Assembly: GCF_014648295.1 (NCBI RefSeq)
Contig: NZ_BMQV01000021.1
Location: forward strand, 1 to 64,000
Direction: 5' to 3'
From: Shewanella saliphila
GTDB lineage: Bacteria; Pseudomonadota; Gammaproteobacteria; Enterobacterales; Shewanellaceae
DNA: 64,000 nt
The stretch's first letter is position 1, and the number at the start of each line of letters is the position of its first letter. The notes below the pieces were generated by a model. That model ran no database searches, had not been told where the DNA came from, and saw only the letters and a list, made by a program, of their open reading frames with translations. Of this stretch, positions 1 to 9,244 are shown piece after piece. The position numbers were made by a program, and so were the translations under genes.

Positions 1-123
1 CATGATAGGACAGGGTATGTGTTCAGCAACTATGCTGAATGGAAGTATGCATGAGCCGTATACGAGGTCCGTACGTACGGTTCTGTGAGAGGGATGGGGC
101 GGTGACGCCTCACCCTACTCGAT
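1..123 (+). mobile_element. Group II intron, 3' end only (domains V and VI)
   Basis: Positions 53-84 fold as a group II intron domain V: an 8-bp lower stem starting GAGCCGTA and closed by TACGGTTC, a two-base bulge and a short distal stem, with the catalytic AGC triad at 54-56. The following segment to about 123 (starting GTGAGAGGG, ending CTACTCGAT) has the shape of domain VI and a typical intron 3' terminus. The rest of the intron, including any reverse transcriptase gene, lies left of the window. It ends about 22 bases past the grxA stop codon, so grxA is intact. The exact 3' splice site (122 or 123) is inferred. Confidence 0.82.
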
Positions 124-144
124 GTGAGCATCAAATTTAGCAAG

Positions 145-405
145 TTACTTTAATAAATTGTTTTGACGAACATAAGCTTCAAATTCAGTACAACCACCTA
201 TTGGCTGCTCATCAATAAAGATTTGTGGCACAGTTTCTACGGTTTTACCCACACTCTTAGAAAGGTCTGCTTTAGTTATCCCTTCTGCGTGAATATCAAT
301 ATACTTAAATTTAAAATCTTCGCTTTGAGCGGCTAATTTTTCAGACAATTCAACAGCGCGAACGCAAAATGGGCAAGCTGGGCGGCCAAAAATAACTACA
401 AACAT
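145..405 (-). CDS. grxA: Glutaredoxin 1
   Basis: An 86-residue cytoplasmic thiol-disulfide oxidoreductase of the GrxA family, which uses glutathione to reduce ribonucleotide reductase and other disulfides. The active site is C11-P-F-C14 (the enteric enzyme has CPYC). The cis-proline loop is TVPQIF around residues 58-63 and the glutathione-binding GGCTEF follows at 70-75. Length and sequence pattern match E. coli GrxA throughout. It is transcribed towards the left edge, and the remnant of a group II intron lies immediately downstream of its stop codon, so its natural terminator may now be inside or beyond the intron. It is separated by about 80 bases from radD on the same strand. Confidence 0.93.
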   Translation of the reverse strand: MFVVIFGRPACPFCVRAVELSEKLAAQSEDFKFKYIDIHAEGITKADLSKSVGKTVETVPQIFIDEQPIGGCTEFEAYVRQNNLLK

Positions 406-484
406 GGTGACTCCTGTTTAATGATATGGGCAATTTATACCATATGCGCTTTTTTTTTCATAATGCATCGCGATTAATTTTGTT

Positions 485-2212
485 TTAACTCATATCGATT
501 TTATATTTGCCTTGATAATCAAAAAATGAATCAACTAAATCCCAGCGGTGTTTGTTTTTCTTTAACAGCAATAAATCGGGCTGCCTAAAGCGGGCTTTAT
601 CGACTAGTACATCGTTGGCTCGATTATATTGTGGGTGTAATAAACCGGGCGTACGAGTGTGACTTAGTACAAACACGGCGTAAAATGCTCGGCGTTGAGC
701 GGGTGTAGAAAATTGGAAAGTTTGCTTGAAGTCGTTACCTTCAATGTCAATGTATTGAATGACCAGCTTTTCATCTTGGTCAAGTAACAACATTTCTTGG
801 CATTTAAATAAATGGTGATGCTGGGCATTTAACACTTGTTTAAGACGTTTATCTGGATCAATTAAGGTCGACTGACAGGTTTGGCAAATACGCGCGGCTA
901 TGTCATTTTCAGCGCCACAGTCAGGGCACGATTTTGAACGAAATCGAAAATCACATTGTTTAGTGTCATCAATCAATCCTTGGCAGCGTCTGCCAAAGTG
1001 TTCGATGATGTCGCCATCAGCGTCAACCAGCCCCCAAAAGGTGTTGGCGAATTGGCAAATTGGGCAATGCACTTGCACAGGAACTGATTTACTGTTTGGT
1101 TTGGCCTGGCCAACTTCGGGGTAAAATAAGTCGTAACCATTGGCAGCATAGTCGATCACTAAACAATCGGTTTTGTTGGGAGAGAGCCGCAAGCCCCGGC
1201 CAATCATTTGTTGAAATAGGCTGACTGATGCTGTGGGCCGTAATATCGCGATTAAATCGACATGGGGTGCATCAAAGCCTGTGGTTAATACCGCAACGTT
1301 AACAATAAATTTAAGTTGCTTTGTTTTAAAATGGTCAATAATTTCATCACGTTCAACATGGGGCGTTTGTGCGGTAATCAATGCGGCATCATCGCCCATT
1401 AATGCCATTATTTCATTGGCATGGCGTACGGTAGCCGCAAAAACGAGCACACCTTGTCGATGTTGAGCAAGCTGTTTTACTTGTTTAATAATGGCTGTGG
1501 TCGCGCGGCCTTGATGATGGAGTAAGCTGTCAACTTCAGCTTGCGAATATTCATCGCTTTGTGGTGTCGCTAGGTTGCTAAAATCATATTGCGCACTCAG
1601 TCCATCAAAAATAGTGGGTTGGGTTAAATAGCCTTTTTTGATTAATGGCCGCATGGGTAACTCGAAAATGCATTTGTCGAATATGGGTTTATCTGTATTG
1701 CCCACTTTTCCGTGATAATGATGGCGATATATCCAGCCTAATCCAAGCCGATAAGGCGTAGCGGTGAGTCCCAATAGTTTTATTTGTGGGTTCTTAGTAC
1801 GTAAATGAGTCAGCAGTTGTTGATACTGACTGGTTGACTCAGTACTGACGCGATGACACTCATCAATAATGACCAGTGAAAATGCTTGAGCAAATTGGTT
1901 GAGCGCGCGAGAAGCCGATTGAACACTAGCGACAACGGTTTTACCATTGGCTTTTTTTTGCTTAAGTCCAGCAGAATAAATATTGGCTTCTTGAGTCAAC
2001 AACCCGACTTTTTCGGCATTTTGTGCCACTAACTCTTTGACATGGGTGAGCACTAAAACATTACCATTAGCGATCCTTGCAAGCTCTGCAATCACAATGC
2101 TTTTGCCTGCGCCAGTAGGAAGCACTAGCACTGCTGATTGCTGGCTGAGTTTAAAATGCGTTACAGCGGCGTCTACGGCTTGTTGTTGGTAGTCGCGAAG
2201 GTTAATGAGCAT
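485..2212 (-). CDS. radD: RadD-like superfamily 2 DNA helicase/ATPase
   Basis: A 575-residue superfamily 2 helicase matching E. coli RadD (YejH, 586 aa) from end to end; RadD is an ATPase that assists RecA-mediated strand exchange and double-strand break repair. Walker A is PTGAGKS (residues 32-38), the Walker B/DEAH-type box is DECH (117-120), motif III is GLTATP (about 148-153), and the late motif QMIGRGLR holds the arginine finger. The C-terminal part has paired Cys clusters (CPICQF and CPDCGAEND...CQTC) typical of the RadD zinc-binding region. The start at MLINLRDYQQ matches the family. grxA lies downstream with an 80-base gap; co-transcription is possible but not shown. Confidence 0.93.
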   Translation of the reverse strand: MLINLRDYQQQAVDAAVTHFKLSQQSAVLVLPTGAGKSIVIAELARIANGNVLVLTHVKELVAQNAEKVGLLTQEANIYSAGLKQKKANGKTVVASVQSASRALNQFAQAFSLVIIDECHRVSTESTSQYQQLLTHLRTKNPQIKLLGLTATPYRLGLGWIYRHHYHGKVGNTDKPIFDKCIFELPMRPLIKKGYLTQPTIFDGLSAQYDFSNLATPQSDEYSQAEVDSLLHHQGRATTAIIKQVKQLAQHRQGVLVFAATVRHANEIMALMGDDAALITAQTPHVERDEIIDHFKTKQLKFIVNVAVLTTGFDAPHVDLIAILRPTASVSLFQQMIGRGLRLSPNKTDCLVIDYAANGYDLFYPEVGQAKPNSKSVPVQVHCPICQFANTFWGLVDADGDIIEHFGRRCQGLIDDTKQCDFRFRSKSCPDCGAENDIAARICQTCQSTLIDPDKRLKQVLNAQHHHLFKCQEMLLLDQDEKLVIQYIDIEGNDFKQTFQFSTPAQRRAFYAVFVLSHTRTPGLLHPQYNRANDVLVDKARFRQPDLLLLKKNKHRWDLVDSFFDYQGKYKIDMS

Positions 2213-2480
2213 ACAATTGGCCGTTGGAGTTTAATGTTTTCAATGGGGTTCTGAGTTTGGTTGCTCGGTTATATTCAGTCGCATTTATTGATAGGGCGTT
2301 ATCACTATCTCATTTTATCTAAAGCCGTATCATTTATAGTTAATCGCAAGCTAAACACTGTTTTTTATTTTGACTTAGTGTAGATTTAATCTCAAAAATA
2401 GTGGGTTAAAGTTTGTTTTTGCTAGGACAGGTTCGCCATTAAAAATAGAATAAAAAAACGTAATATTAGGAGTATCAACC

Positions 2481-2876
2481 ATGAAGTATTTATTATTACT
2501 TGCTTTGTTTGTTGTCAGTCATTTTGCCATGGCAGAACAAGGATTGGTAGTCGGGTTTTCAATTGAAGAATATGTCACTGACTCACAAGATACGACCTCA
2601 TCAACGTCGAATATCCTTATGGGGTTAAACGAAACTGTCTCCGTTGAGGTCGAAGGTGATTATGTTGTGACGATGACGTCAAAGCAGCTACAGGCTGAAA
2701 ATATTCAACTCACAGTGAGTTTGAGTGATTTGTCTAACGGCGCACCTAATGTTGTCGACAAAGACAGAACGCTAAAATTAGCTGTTGGTCAGACAACCCG
2801 TTATAAATTAGCCCAAGCAGAACATGTTTATCAAGTGAGTATCGACACCGTCTATGGTGAGCTGCCTGCTAACTAG
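2481..2876 (+). CDS. Small secreted protein of unknown function
   Basis: A 131-residue protein with a clear Sec signal peptide (hydrophobic run at residues 3-16, probable cleavage after AMA at 18). A good ribosome binding site (TTAGGAG) precedes the ATG by eight bases. The mature part has no cysteines, is rich in Thr, Ser, Val and Leu, and alternates polar and hydrophobic residues in a beta-sandwich-like way. I do not recognise the family. It is a single-gene unit convergent with acs. It is likely periplasmic or surface exposed; no function is proposed. Confidence 0.72.
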   Translation: MKYLLLLALFVVSHFAMAEQGLVVGFSIEEYVTDSQDTTSSTSNILMGLNETVSVEVEGDYVVTMTSKQLQAENIQLTVSLSDLSNGAPNVVDKDRTLKLAVGQTTRYKLAQAEHVYQVSIDTVYGELPAN

Positions 2877-2902
2877 GTTAACGATGAAAACTAATTAAGA
2901 CA

Positions 2903-2927
2903 AAAAAAAGCCCCTCAATGAGGGGCC
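2903..2927 (-). terminator. Intrinsic terminator of acs
   Basis: GCCCCT and AGGGGC pair around a five-base loop (2910-2926). On the minus strand the stem is followed by a run of eight T, so it terminates transcription leaving acs. It may also help the convergent small gene. Confidence 0.85.
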
Positions 2928-2984
2928 GAAAGAGAAATTGGTCAGGATTTCTCATGGGTGGATAGAACACTAACTTAAGTCACG

Positions 2985-4937
2985 TTATTCCGTTTTGTTT
3001 AAACGGGTTTCGATTAAGGTGTCGATTACCGCTGGATCTGCTAGCGTTGAAGAATCCCCTAAGTTGGTCACTTCATTGGCTGCAATTTTACGCAAGAAAC
3101 GACGCATAATTTTACCCGAACGCGTTTTAGGTAGTCCGCTAGCCCATTGAATTAGATCTGGTGTCGCTAACGCACCAATTTCTTTACGTACCCATTGGCG
3201 TAATTCTAGGCGTAACTCTTCAGTGGGTTCTGTTCCACGAGTTAAGGTCACATAAGCATAAATGCCTTGTCCTTTAATATCATGAGGGTAACCCACTACA
3301 GCCGCTTCAGCGACGAGATCATGCGACACTAACGCACTTTCTACTTCTGCTGTGCCTAAACGGTGACCTGATACGTTAATCACATCATCGACTCGACCTG
3401 TAATCCAGTAATAACCATCTTCATCACGACGGGCACCGTCACCGGTAAAGTACATGCCACGGAACGTTTTAAAGTAGGTTAGGGCAAACCTGTCATGGTC
3501 GCCGTATACCGTTCGCATTTGGCCTGGCCAAGAGTCAAGAATCACCAGATTACCTTCTGTGGCGCCGTCAACGATATTGCCCATGTTGTCGACTAATGCA
3601 GGTTGTACCCCAAAAAATGGACGGGTAGCAGAACCGGGTTTAGTGTCTGTTGCGCCCGGTAATGGGCTAATGAGAATACCGCCGGTTTCGGTTTGCCACC
3701 AAGTATCGACAATCGGGCAGTTTTCATGACCGATCACCTCATGGTACCAACGCCAAGCCTCAGGGTTAATGGGTTCGCCCACTGAGCCCATAATGCGCAG
3801 TGAGTCGCCTTTATAGCTGCTAAATTGCTCTTTACCTTCAGCCATTAATGCGCGGATTAATGTTGGCGCAGTATAAAGAATATTGACATTATGACGGTCA
3901 ATCATTTCGCCAAGACGCGCAGGCGACGGATGATTTGGCACGCCTTCATGTATTAATACCGTAGCAGCGTTAGCAAATGGGCCATACACCATGTACGAGT
4001 GGCCGGTAATCCAACCAACATCAGCAGTACACCAGTAAACTTCATCGGCTTTATAATCAAATACATACTCATGTGTCATCGAGGCGTAAACCATGTATCC
4101 GCCAGTGGTATGCAGCACGCCTTTAGGATTACCGGTTGAGCCTGAGGTATAGAGTAAAAATAATGGGTCTTCAGCATTCATTTCAACGGGTTGGCAATAC
4201 TCAGATGCGACTTCCATTAACGAATGCCACCACACATCACGGCCTTCAACCCAATCAATATCGCCACCGGTACGTTTTAATACAATGACTTTTTCAACCG
4301 AGGTGACATCAGGGTTGGCAATCGCTTCATCAACACTGCGTTTTAACGGAATTTTACGGCCACCACGTACGCCTTCATCTGAGGTAATTAGTACTTTAGA
4401 TTTACCATCAATAACTCTTGCTGCAATTGAATCTGGTGAGAAACCACCAAATACCACAGAGTGAACGGCACCAATTCGGGCACAAGCAAGCATCGCTACA
4501 GCAGCTTCTGGCACCATAGGCATGTAAATTGTGACGATATCGCCTTTGCCAACACCCTGGCCGCGTAATGCATTGGCAAATTTACAAACGTCAGCGTGTA
4601 ATTCTGCATAGGTAATTTTACGCTGTTCATTGGCGTCATCACCTTCCCAAATGATGGCCAGTTTATCGCCGTGCTGTTCTAAATGACGGTCTAAACAGTT
4701 TGCTGAGGCATTTAATGTGCCGTCATAAAACCAGTTGATTGATAAATTGTGATCATCAAATGAGGTTTTTTTAATTTTAGTGTAAGGTTTAATCCAATCG
4801 ATACGTTTGCCGTGTTCTCTCCAAAAACCTTCTGGATTAACAATGGACTCCTGGTACATTTTCTTATATTGATCGTTATTAACCAGTGCGTTGTCTGCAA
4901 TGTCACTAGGAACTTTGTAAAGAGACTGCGAGCTCAT
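2985..4937 (-). CDS. acs: Acetyl-CoA synthetase (AMP-forming)
   Basis: A 650-residue enzyme that activates acetate with ATP and CoA to acetyl-CoA through acetyl-AMP, the high-affinity acetate scavenging route. The adenylation signature [11 protein letters not shown] is near residues 263-273. The motif TWWQTETGG and the C-terminal [11 protein letters not shown] (about 603-613, containing the lysine that is acetylated to switch the enzyme off in other bacteria) are intact. Length is normal for the family (about 650). It is followed by a strong terminator. Upstream, 256 bases separate it from the divergent crbS-like sensor kinase gene, a pairing that suggests direct regulation by the CrbS/CrbR system; the region contains a near-perfect palindrome. 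Confidence 0.97.
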   Translation of the reverse strand: MSSQSLYKVPSDIADNALVNNDQYKKMYQESIVNPEGFWREHGKRIDWIKPYTKIKKTSFDDHNLSINWFYDGTLNASANCLDRHLEQHGDKLAIIWEGDDANEQRKITYAELHADVCKFANALRGQGVGKGDIVTIYMPMVPEAAVAMLACARIGAVHSVVFGGFSPDSIAARVIDGKSKVLITSDEGVRGGRKIPLKRSVDEAIANPDVTSVEKVIVLKRTGGDIDWVEGRDVWWHSLMEVASEYCQPVEMNAEDPLFLLYTSGSTGNPKGVLHTTGGYMVYASMTHEYVFDYKADEVYWCTADVGWITGHSYMVYGPFANAATVLIHEGVPNHPSPARLGEMIDRHNVNILYTAPTLIRALMAEGKEQFSSYKGDSLRIMGSVGEPINPEAWRWYHEVIGHENCPIVDTWWQTETGGILISPLPGATDTKPGSATRPFFGVQPALVDNMGNIVDGATEGNLVILDSWPGQMRTVYGDHDRFALTYFKTFRGMYFTGDGARRDEDGYYWITGRVDDVINVSGHRLGTAEVESALVSHDLVAEAAVVGYPHDIKGQGIYAYVTLTRGTEPTEELRLELRQWVRKEIGALATPDLIQWASGLPKTRSGKIMRRFLRKIAANEVTNLGDSSTLADPAVIDTLIETRLNKTE

Positions 4938-5002
4938 AGGGGCTTCCCTTTCTAAAAAATGGCGTGGCTAAAGTATCATCTGCAACCGACTACCAAAACT
5001 AT

Positions 5003-5016
5003 TAGACCTTGGTCTA
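5003..5016. promoter_or_regulatory. Palindrome in the acs/crbS divergent region, possible CrbR site
   Basis: TAGACC-TT-GGTCTA is a perfect 6-bp inverted repeat centred 72 bases upstream of the acs start codon; the symmetry extends outward into AAAACTA on the left and TAGTTTT on the right with a two-base offset. Position and size suit an activator of LuxR/NarL type such as CrbR, which activates acs in Vibrio and Pseudomonas. The link to CrbR is inference. Confidence 0.45.
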
Positions 5017-5193
5017 GTTTTAAAATATCCTTAATATTTAGTCTGTTGCACGTGTTAATATGATTAAAAAGTGCTGCTGACAACAAGTAAAATCTCAAAT
5101 TTAGCTAGAGTCGATTGTTTTATGTTCAACCCGCTTTGTTGGAGTAAGAATAAAATTGATTGTAAATAACAATAAAATGATAACGGACGCCTA

Positions 5194-8100
5194 ATGAATT
5201 TAACTCTTATTGTTGCTGTAATTGCGGTGCTCTATGTGTCACTTCTGTTTATTTTGGCATGGGGTGCTGAGCGCTGGTTTAGTAAAATCAGCCAAAAACT
5301 GCAAGTGTGGATTTACGGCTTAAGTTTGGCGGTGTATTGCTCATCATGGAGCTTTTTGGGCACTGTTGGACAATCTGCGACTGATTTATGGTCTTTTTTA
5401 CCTATTTTTGTTGGCCCCATTTTAGTGTTTACCCTTGGTTTTGGTATGTTGCGTAAAATGGTGGTGGTGTCTAAAGCGCAAAATATTACCTCGGTGGCTG
5501 ACTTTATTGCAGCCCGTTATGGCAAGTCACAATTATTAGCCGCAATTGTTACCCTTATTGCACTCTTTGGCATCATGCCGTACATCGCGCTGCAATTAAA
5601 AGCGATGGTGTTTAGCCTTAATCTATTTCAGCCCGACGACAACCCGTTAAGCCCCGTTGCTGTGCCGCTGTTAATCACTATGTTATTGGCCGTGTTTGCC
5701 ATTTTATTTGGTACTCGAAAACTTGATGCCACAGAACATAACCCCGGAATGATGGTCGCTATTGCGTTTGAGTCTTTGGTTAAATTAGCCGCCTTTATTG
5801 TTGTTGGGGTTGTGATTAGCTTTGGTTTTTTTGATGGGTTTGGCGATATTTGGCAGCAAGCCTCAGCGAAAGGGTTAATAGAAAATAGCCACTTGCGTTT
5901 GGAATCATTTTTACCTGAATTATTTGTCGGTATGGCGGCATTTTTATGTATGCCAAGACAGTTTCACGTCATGGTGGTGGAATGCGGCGGCGAGCATATA
6001 TTAAAAAAATCACGTTGGATTTTCCCTATTTACTTGGCTTTATTCGGCATGTTTGTTGCCCCTTTAGCGTTGGCCGGTAAAGTGTTATTGGACGACTCTG
6101 TTACCGCTGATACCTATGTCATCAACTTACCACTAGCACTTGACCAACCCTTTCTAGCCGTGATTGCTTTACTGGGCACTTTGTCTGCAGCCACAGGTAT
6201 GGTGATTGTTGCAGTAGTCACCATCAGCGTAATGGTGAGTAACGAATGGCTCGTGCCGTTTTTGTTGCGCACCGGACAGATCAGAGAGAAAAATTTTAGC
6301 CAATTCTCGCAGTTATTACTTAATGTTCGTCGCTTAGCGATTGTAGTGATTTTAGGCTTTGGTTATTTAAGTTATTTAACTTTGGCAGACAGCGATTCAT
6401 TATCACAACTGGGTATGTTGTCGTTTGGTGCGTTTTCACAATTGGCGCCAGCATTGGTGGGAGGATTGTATTGGAAACACGGTAATCGTACTGGGGTTTA
6501 TCTCGGCCTTGCCGTAGGCTTTAGCTTGTGGTGCTTTATTTTACTTCAAGGGGTTGGAGCAAGGTTAATTGGCGGTGAGTTTGATTTGCTTAACTCGATT
6601 ACGCCTAATGTCAGTGATACGTTAGTCGCGTTACTGGCAAATGTAGTGTGTTACGTGTTGGGGTCTATTTGGTTTAGGGCAGGGGTTGCTGAGCGGATTC
6701 AGGCAAGCCACTTTGTTAAACCCTGGTCATTAAAGCAAGACACGAATAAGCGCCAGGGGCCCATTTCACAACAAGATTTATTAATCTTGGCCAGTCGATT
6801 TGTCAGCCCGACTCGTGCGTATGAAAGTTTTAGTCGTTTTTCACCCGAGGCGGTAAAAAGTGACAGTTGGTATAAAGCCGCGCCAGAGGAGCTCATCGCC
6901 CACACCGAGCATATGTTGTCTGGTGTACTTGGTGCCTCCAGTGCGTCATTAGTGATGGACTCGGTACTGCAAGGACGAGATTTAGCGCTCGATGAAGTGT
7001 TCAGCCTGGTTGATGAAGCATCATCCAAAATCATTTTAAGTCAGGACATGCTGCGCGGCGCCATTGAACATGCCTATGAAGGGATGAGCGTGGTCGATAA
7101 AGACCTTAATTTAGTTGCATGGAATTATCGTTATGCCGATTTATATCAATACCCAGACGGCTTTTTGCAGCAAGGTATGCCGATTGCCGATGTGGTGCGC
7201 TTTAATGCATCGCGTGGATTTTGTGGCCCTGGTGATATAGAGCAAAAAGTGGCCATTAGGGTGCAGCATATGCGCAATGGCACGCCGCATACTTCAGAGC
7301 GAGAACGTCGTGACGGTAAAGTGATTAAAATCCAGGGTAACCCAATGCCTGATGGCGGTTTTGTGATGACCTTTACTGATATCACTCAATATCGTTTACA
7401 AGAAAAAGCCTTACTTGAAGCCAACGAAACCCTAGAAAGTCGAGTGCAAGAGCGTACTTATGAATTGGCGATGCTCAACAGCGAGTTACTGGAAGCCAAA
7501 TCGCAAGAGGAGCTGGCTAATGCCTCTAAAACCCGATTTCTTGCAGCCGTTGGCCATGATTTAATGCAGCCGCTCAATGCCGCAAGGTTATTTACCGCGT
7601 CATTATCACAATACCCAAATTTAGATTTAGAAGCGCGCACCACGTTAACCCACGTGAATAGCTCATTAAAAACTGCCGGTGAGCTGCTTACCGATTTGTT
7701 GGATATTTCTAAGCTTGATTCTGGCATGGTGGATGTTAATCGCCGCGACTTTTCAATTTCAGAGGTGATTAATGGATTGGCCATTGAATTTGACGCAATG
7801 GCAGGTGATAACCAAATATCGTTTGCGATGGTGCCATGCTCAGCAACGGTAAATTCTGATCCGTCTTTACTGAGGCGCATATTGCAAAACTTTTTAACCA
7901 ATGCGTATCGTTATGCCCGCGGTGGCAGGGTGTTATTAGGTTGTCGTCATCGTGGGGAGTTTATTGAGATTCAAGTGCTCGATACTGGCTGCGGTATCGA
8001 TGAGCACGAAACCCAAGAGATTTTTAAAGAGTTTAAACGCTTAAACCACCCCAGTAGCCGCAATGTAAGTGGTTTAGGTCTTGGATTGGCGATTGCAGAT

Positions 8101-8613
8101 AGAATAAGTAAAGTCCTCGACCATCCTATTCAAGTGCAGTCTGTGTTAGGCCAAGGCTCTATGTTTTCTATCATGGTGCCTTTAGGGCAAACCGTCAGCC
8201 AAGTAGTGACCAAACCTATACCTTCGCTAATGCAGCCTCTTGCTGGTGTTAAGGTGTTATGCATAGACAACGAAGAAGCTATTTTAGCAGGGCTTGATTC
8301 ACTTTTAAGCCGATGGCAATGTGAGGTCATTTGTGCAACCGATATCGCTGATGCACGCATTAAGCTAGGGCTTAAAGGTGTTGCACCAGACATTATTTTG
8401 GCAGATTACCATTTAGATGATGATAAAAATGGCGTAGATGCCATGGATGATATTCGTTCTCGCTATGGTGCACACGTGCCCGGGATTTTGATTACCGCCA
8501 ATACCAATAAAGATCTTGTTGATGACATTGAACGACGTGGTTATCACTATATGGCTAAAATGGTTAAGCCAGCGGCATTGCGCGCCCTGATTTCGAGCTT
8601 AGTTAAAAAATAA
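5194..8613 (+). CDS. crbS: CrbS-type hybrid histidine kinase with Na+/solute symporter domain
   Basis: A 1139-residue inner-membrane protein. Residues 1 to about 495 are a sodium/solute symporter (SSS) domain with roughly 13 membrane segments. A PAS-like sensor follows (about 620-750), then a coiled-coil and a histidine kinase with H788 in FLAAVGHDLMQPLN, N-box NFLTNAYRYA, and G boxes DTGCGI and GLGLGLAI. The C-terminal receiver carries D1071 in ILADYHLDD as phospho-acceptor. This order is that of CrbS, which with the response regulator CrbR controls acs and the acetate switch in Vibrio and Pseudomonas; the gene lies divergent from acs here. CbrA is the other possibility but is shorter and lacks the receiver. 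No CrbR gene is in the window. A GST gene follows 25 bases downstream. Confidence 0.88.
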   Translation: MNLTLIVAVIAVLYVSLLFILAWGAERWFSKISQKLQVWIYGLSLAVYCSSWSFLGTVGQSATDLWSFLPIFVGPILVFTLGFGMLRKMVVVSKAQNITSVADFIAARYGKSQLLAAIVTLIALFGIMPYIALQLKAMVFSLNLFQPDDNPLSPVAVPLLITMLLAVFAILFGTRKLDATEHNPGMMVAIAFESLVKLAAFIVVGVVISFGFFDGFGDIWQQASAKGLIENSHLRLESFLPELFVGMAAFLCMPRQFHVMVVECGGEHILKKSRWIFPIYLALFGMFVAPLALAGKVLLDDSVTADTYVINLPLALDQPFLAVIALLGTLSAATGMVIVAVVTISVMVSNEWLVPFLLRTGQIREKNFSQFSQLLLNVRRLAIVVILGFGYLSYLTLADSDSLSQLGMLSFGAFSQLAPALVGGLYWKHGNRTGVYLGLAVGFSLWCFILLQGVGARLIGGEFDLLNSITPNVSDTLVALLANVVCYVLGSIWFRAGVAERIQASHFVKPWSLKQDTNKRQGPISQQDLLILASRFVSPTRAYESFSRFSPEAVKSDSWYKAAPEELIAHTEHMLSGVLGASSASLVMDSVLQGRDLALDEVFSLVDEASSKIILSQDMLRGAIEHAYEGMSVVDKDLNLVAWNYRYADLYQYPDGFLQQGMPIADVVRFNASRGFCGPGDIEQKVAIRVQHMRNGTPHTSERERRDGKVIKIQGNPMPDGGFVMTFTDITQYRLQEKALLEANETLESRVQERTYELAMLNSELLEAKSQEELANASKTRFLAAVGHDLMQPLNAARLFTASLSQYPNLDLEARTTLTHVNSSLKTAGELLTDLLDISKLDSGMVDVNRRDFSISEVINGLAIEFDAMAGDNQISFAMVPCSATVNSDPSLLRRILQNFLTNAYRYARGGRVLLGCRHRGEFIEIQVLDTGCGIDEHETQEIFKEFKRLNHPSSRNVSGLGLGLAIADRISKVLDHPIQVQSVLGQGSMFSIMVPLGQTVSQVVTKPIPSLMQPLAGVKVLCIDNEEAILAGLDSLLSRWQCEVICATDIADARIKLGLKGVAPDIILADYHLDDDKNGVDAMDDIRSRYGAHVPGILITANTNKDLVDDIERRGYHYMAKMVKPAALRALISSLVKK

Positions 8614-8638
8614 TCGCTGGAATTGGAGCAGACAGAAC

Positions 8639-9241
8639 ATGATAAAAGCATACGGCGATAGCGTCTCTGGCAACTGCTACAAAGTGCAACTGGTGTTACA
8701 TATGCTCAATATTGAGCATCAATGGCAAGAGATGAGTATTGCTAATGGTGATACACAAACCAACGCTTATTTAGCTAAAAACCCAGCAGGAAAAATACCG
8801 TTAATTGAACTTGATGATGGCAGAGTATTATCTGAATCAAACGCGATTATGGGCTATTTAGCTGCGGGCTCTACACTTATCCCAACGGATGAGTTTAGCA
8901 AAGCAAAAATGTATCAATGGTTGTTCTTTGAACAATACAGTCATGAGCCCTATATTGCCGTGGCCCGTTATATTCAACTGTATTTAGGCTTACCAGATGA
9001 CCGTTTAACCGAGTACCACTCTTTACATACCAAAGGCTATAAAGCACTTAGCGTCATGGAGTCTACACTTTCACAGCAGCCATTCTTATGCGGTGAGCAA
9101 TTTACCTTAGCGGATATTGCGCTTTATGCTTATACCCATGTGGCACATCAAGGTGGTTTTGAATTAAGGGAATATCCGCACATCAAACGTTGGTTAACCC
9201 GCATTACACAAATACCAGGCTTTGTTGCAATGCAGGCTTAA
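8639..9241 (+). CDS. Glutathione S-transferase family protein
   Basis: A 200-residue cytosolic GST. The N-terminal thioredoxin-like half (residues 1-78) contains NPAGKIPLIELDDG with the cis-proline and ESNAI, the glutathione gamma-glutamyl binding turn. The helical C-terminal half contains FTLADIALYAY, the N-capping box motif of GSTs. The likely catalytic residue is Ser9 or Asn12/Cys13 in SVSGNCYK, so the subclass is uncertain. The gene begins 25 bases after crbS with GGAGCA as ribosome binding site and is probably co-transcribed with it. It converges on the DUF917 gene with only three bases between stop codons, leaving no space for a terminator. Substrate unknown. Confidence 0.85.
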   Translation: MIKAYGDSVSGNCYKVQLVLHMLNIEHQWQEMSIANGDTQTNAYLAKNPAGKIPLIELDDGRVLSESNAIMGYLAAGSTLIPTDEFSKAKMYQWLFFEQYSHEPYIAVARYIQLYLGLPDDRLTEYHSLHTKGYKALSVMESTLSQQPFLCGEQFTLADIALYAYTHVAHQGGFELREYPHIKRWLTRITQIPGFVAMQA

Positions 9242-9244
9242 TGC

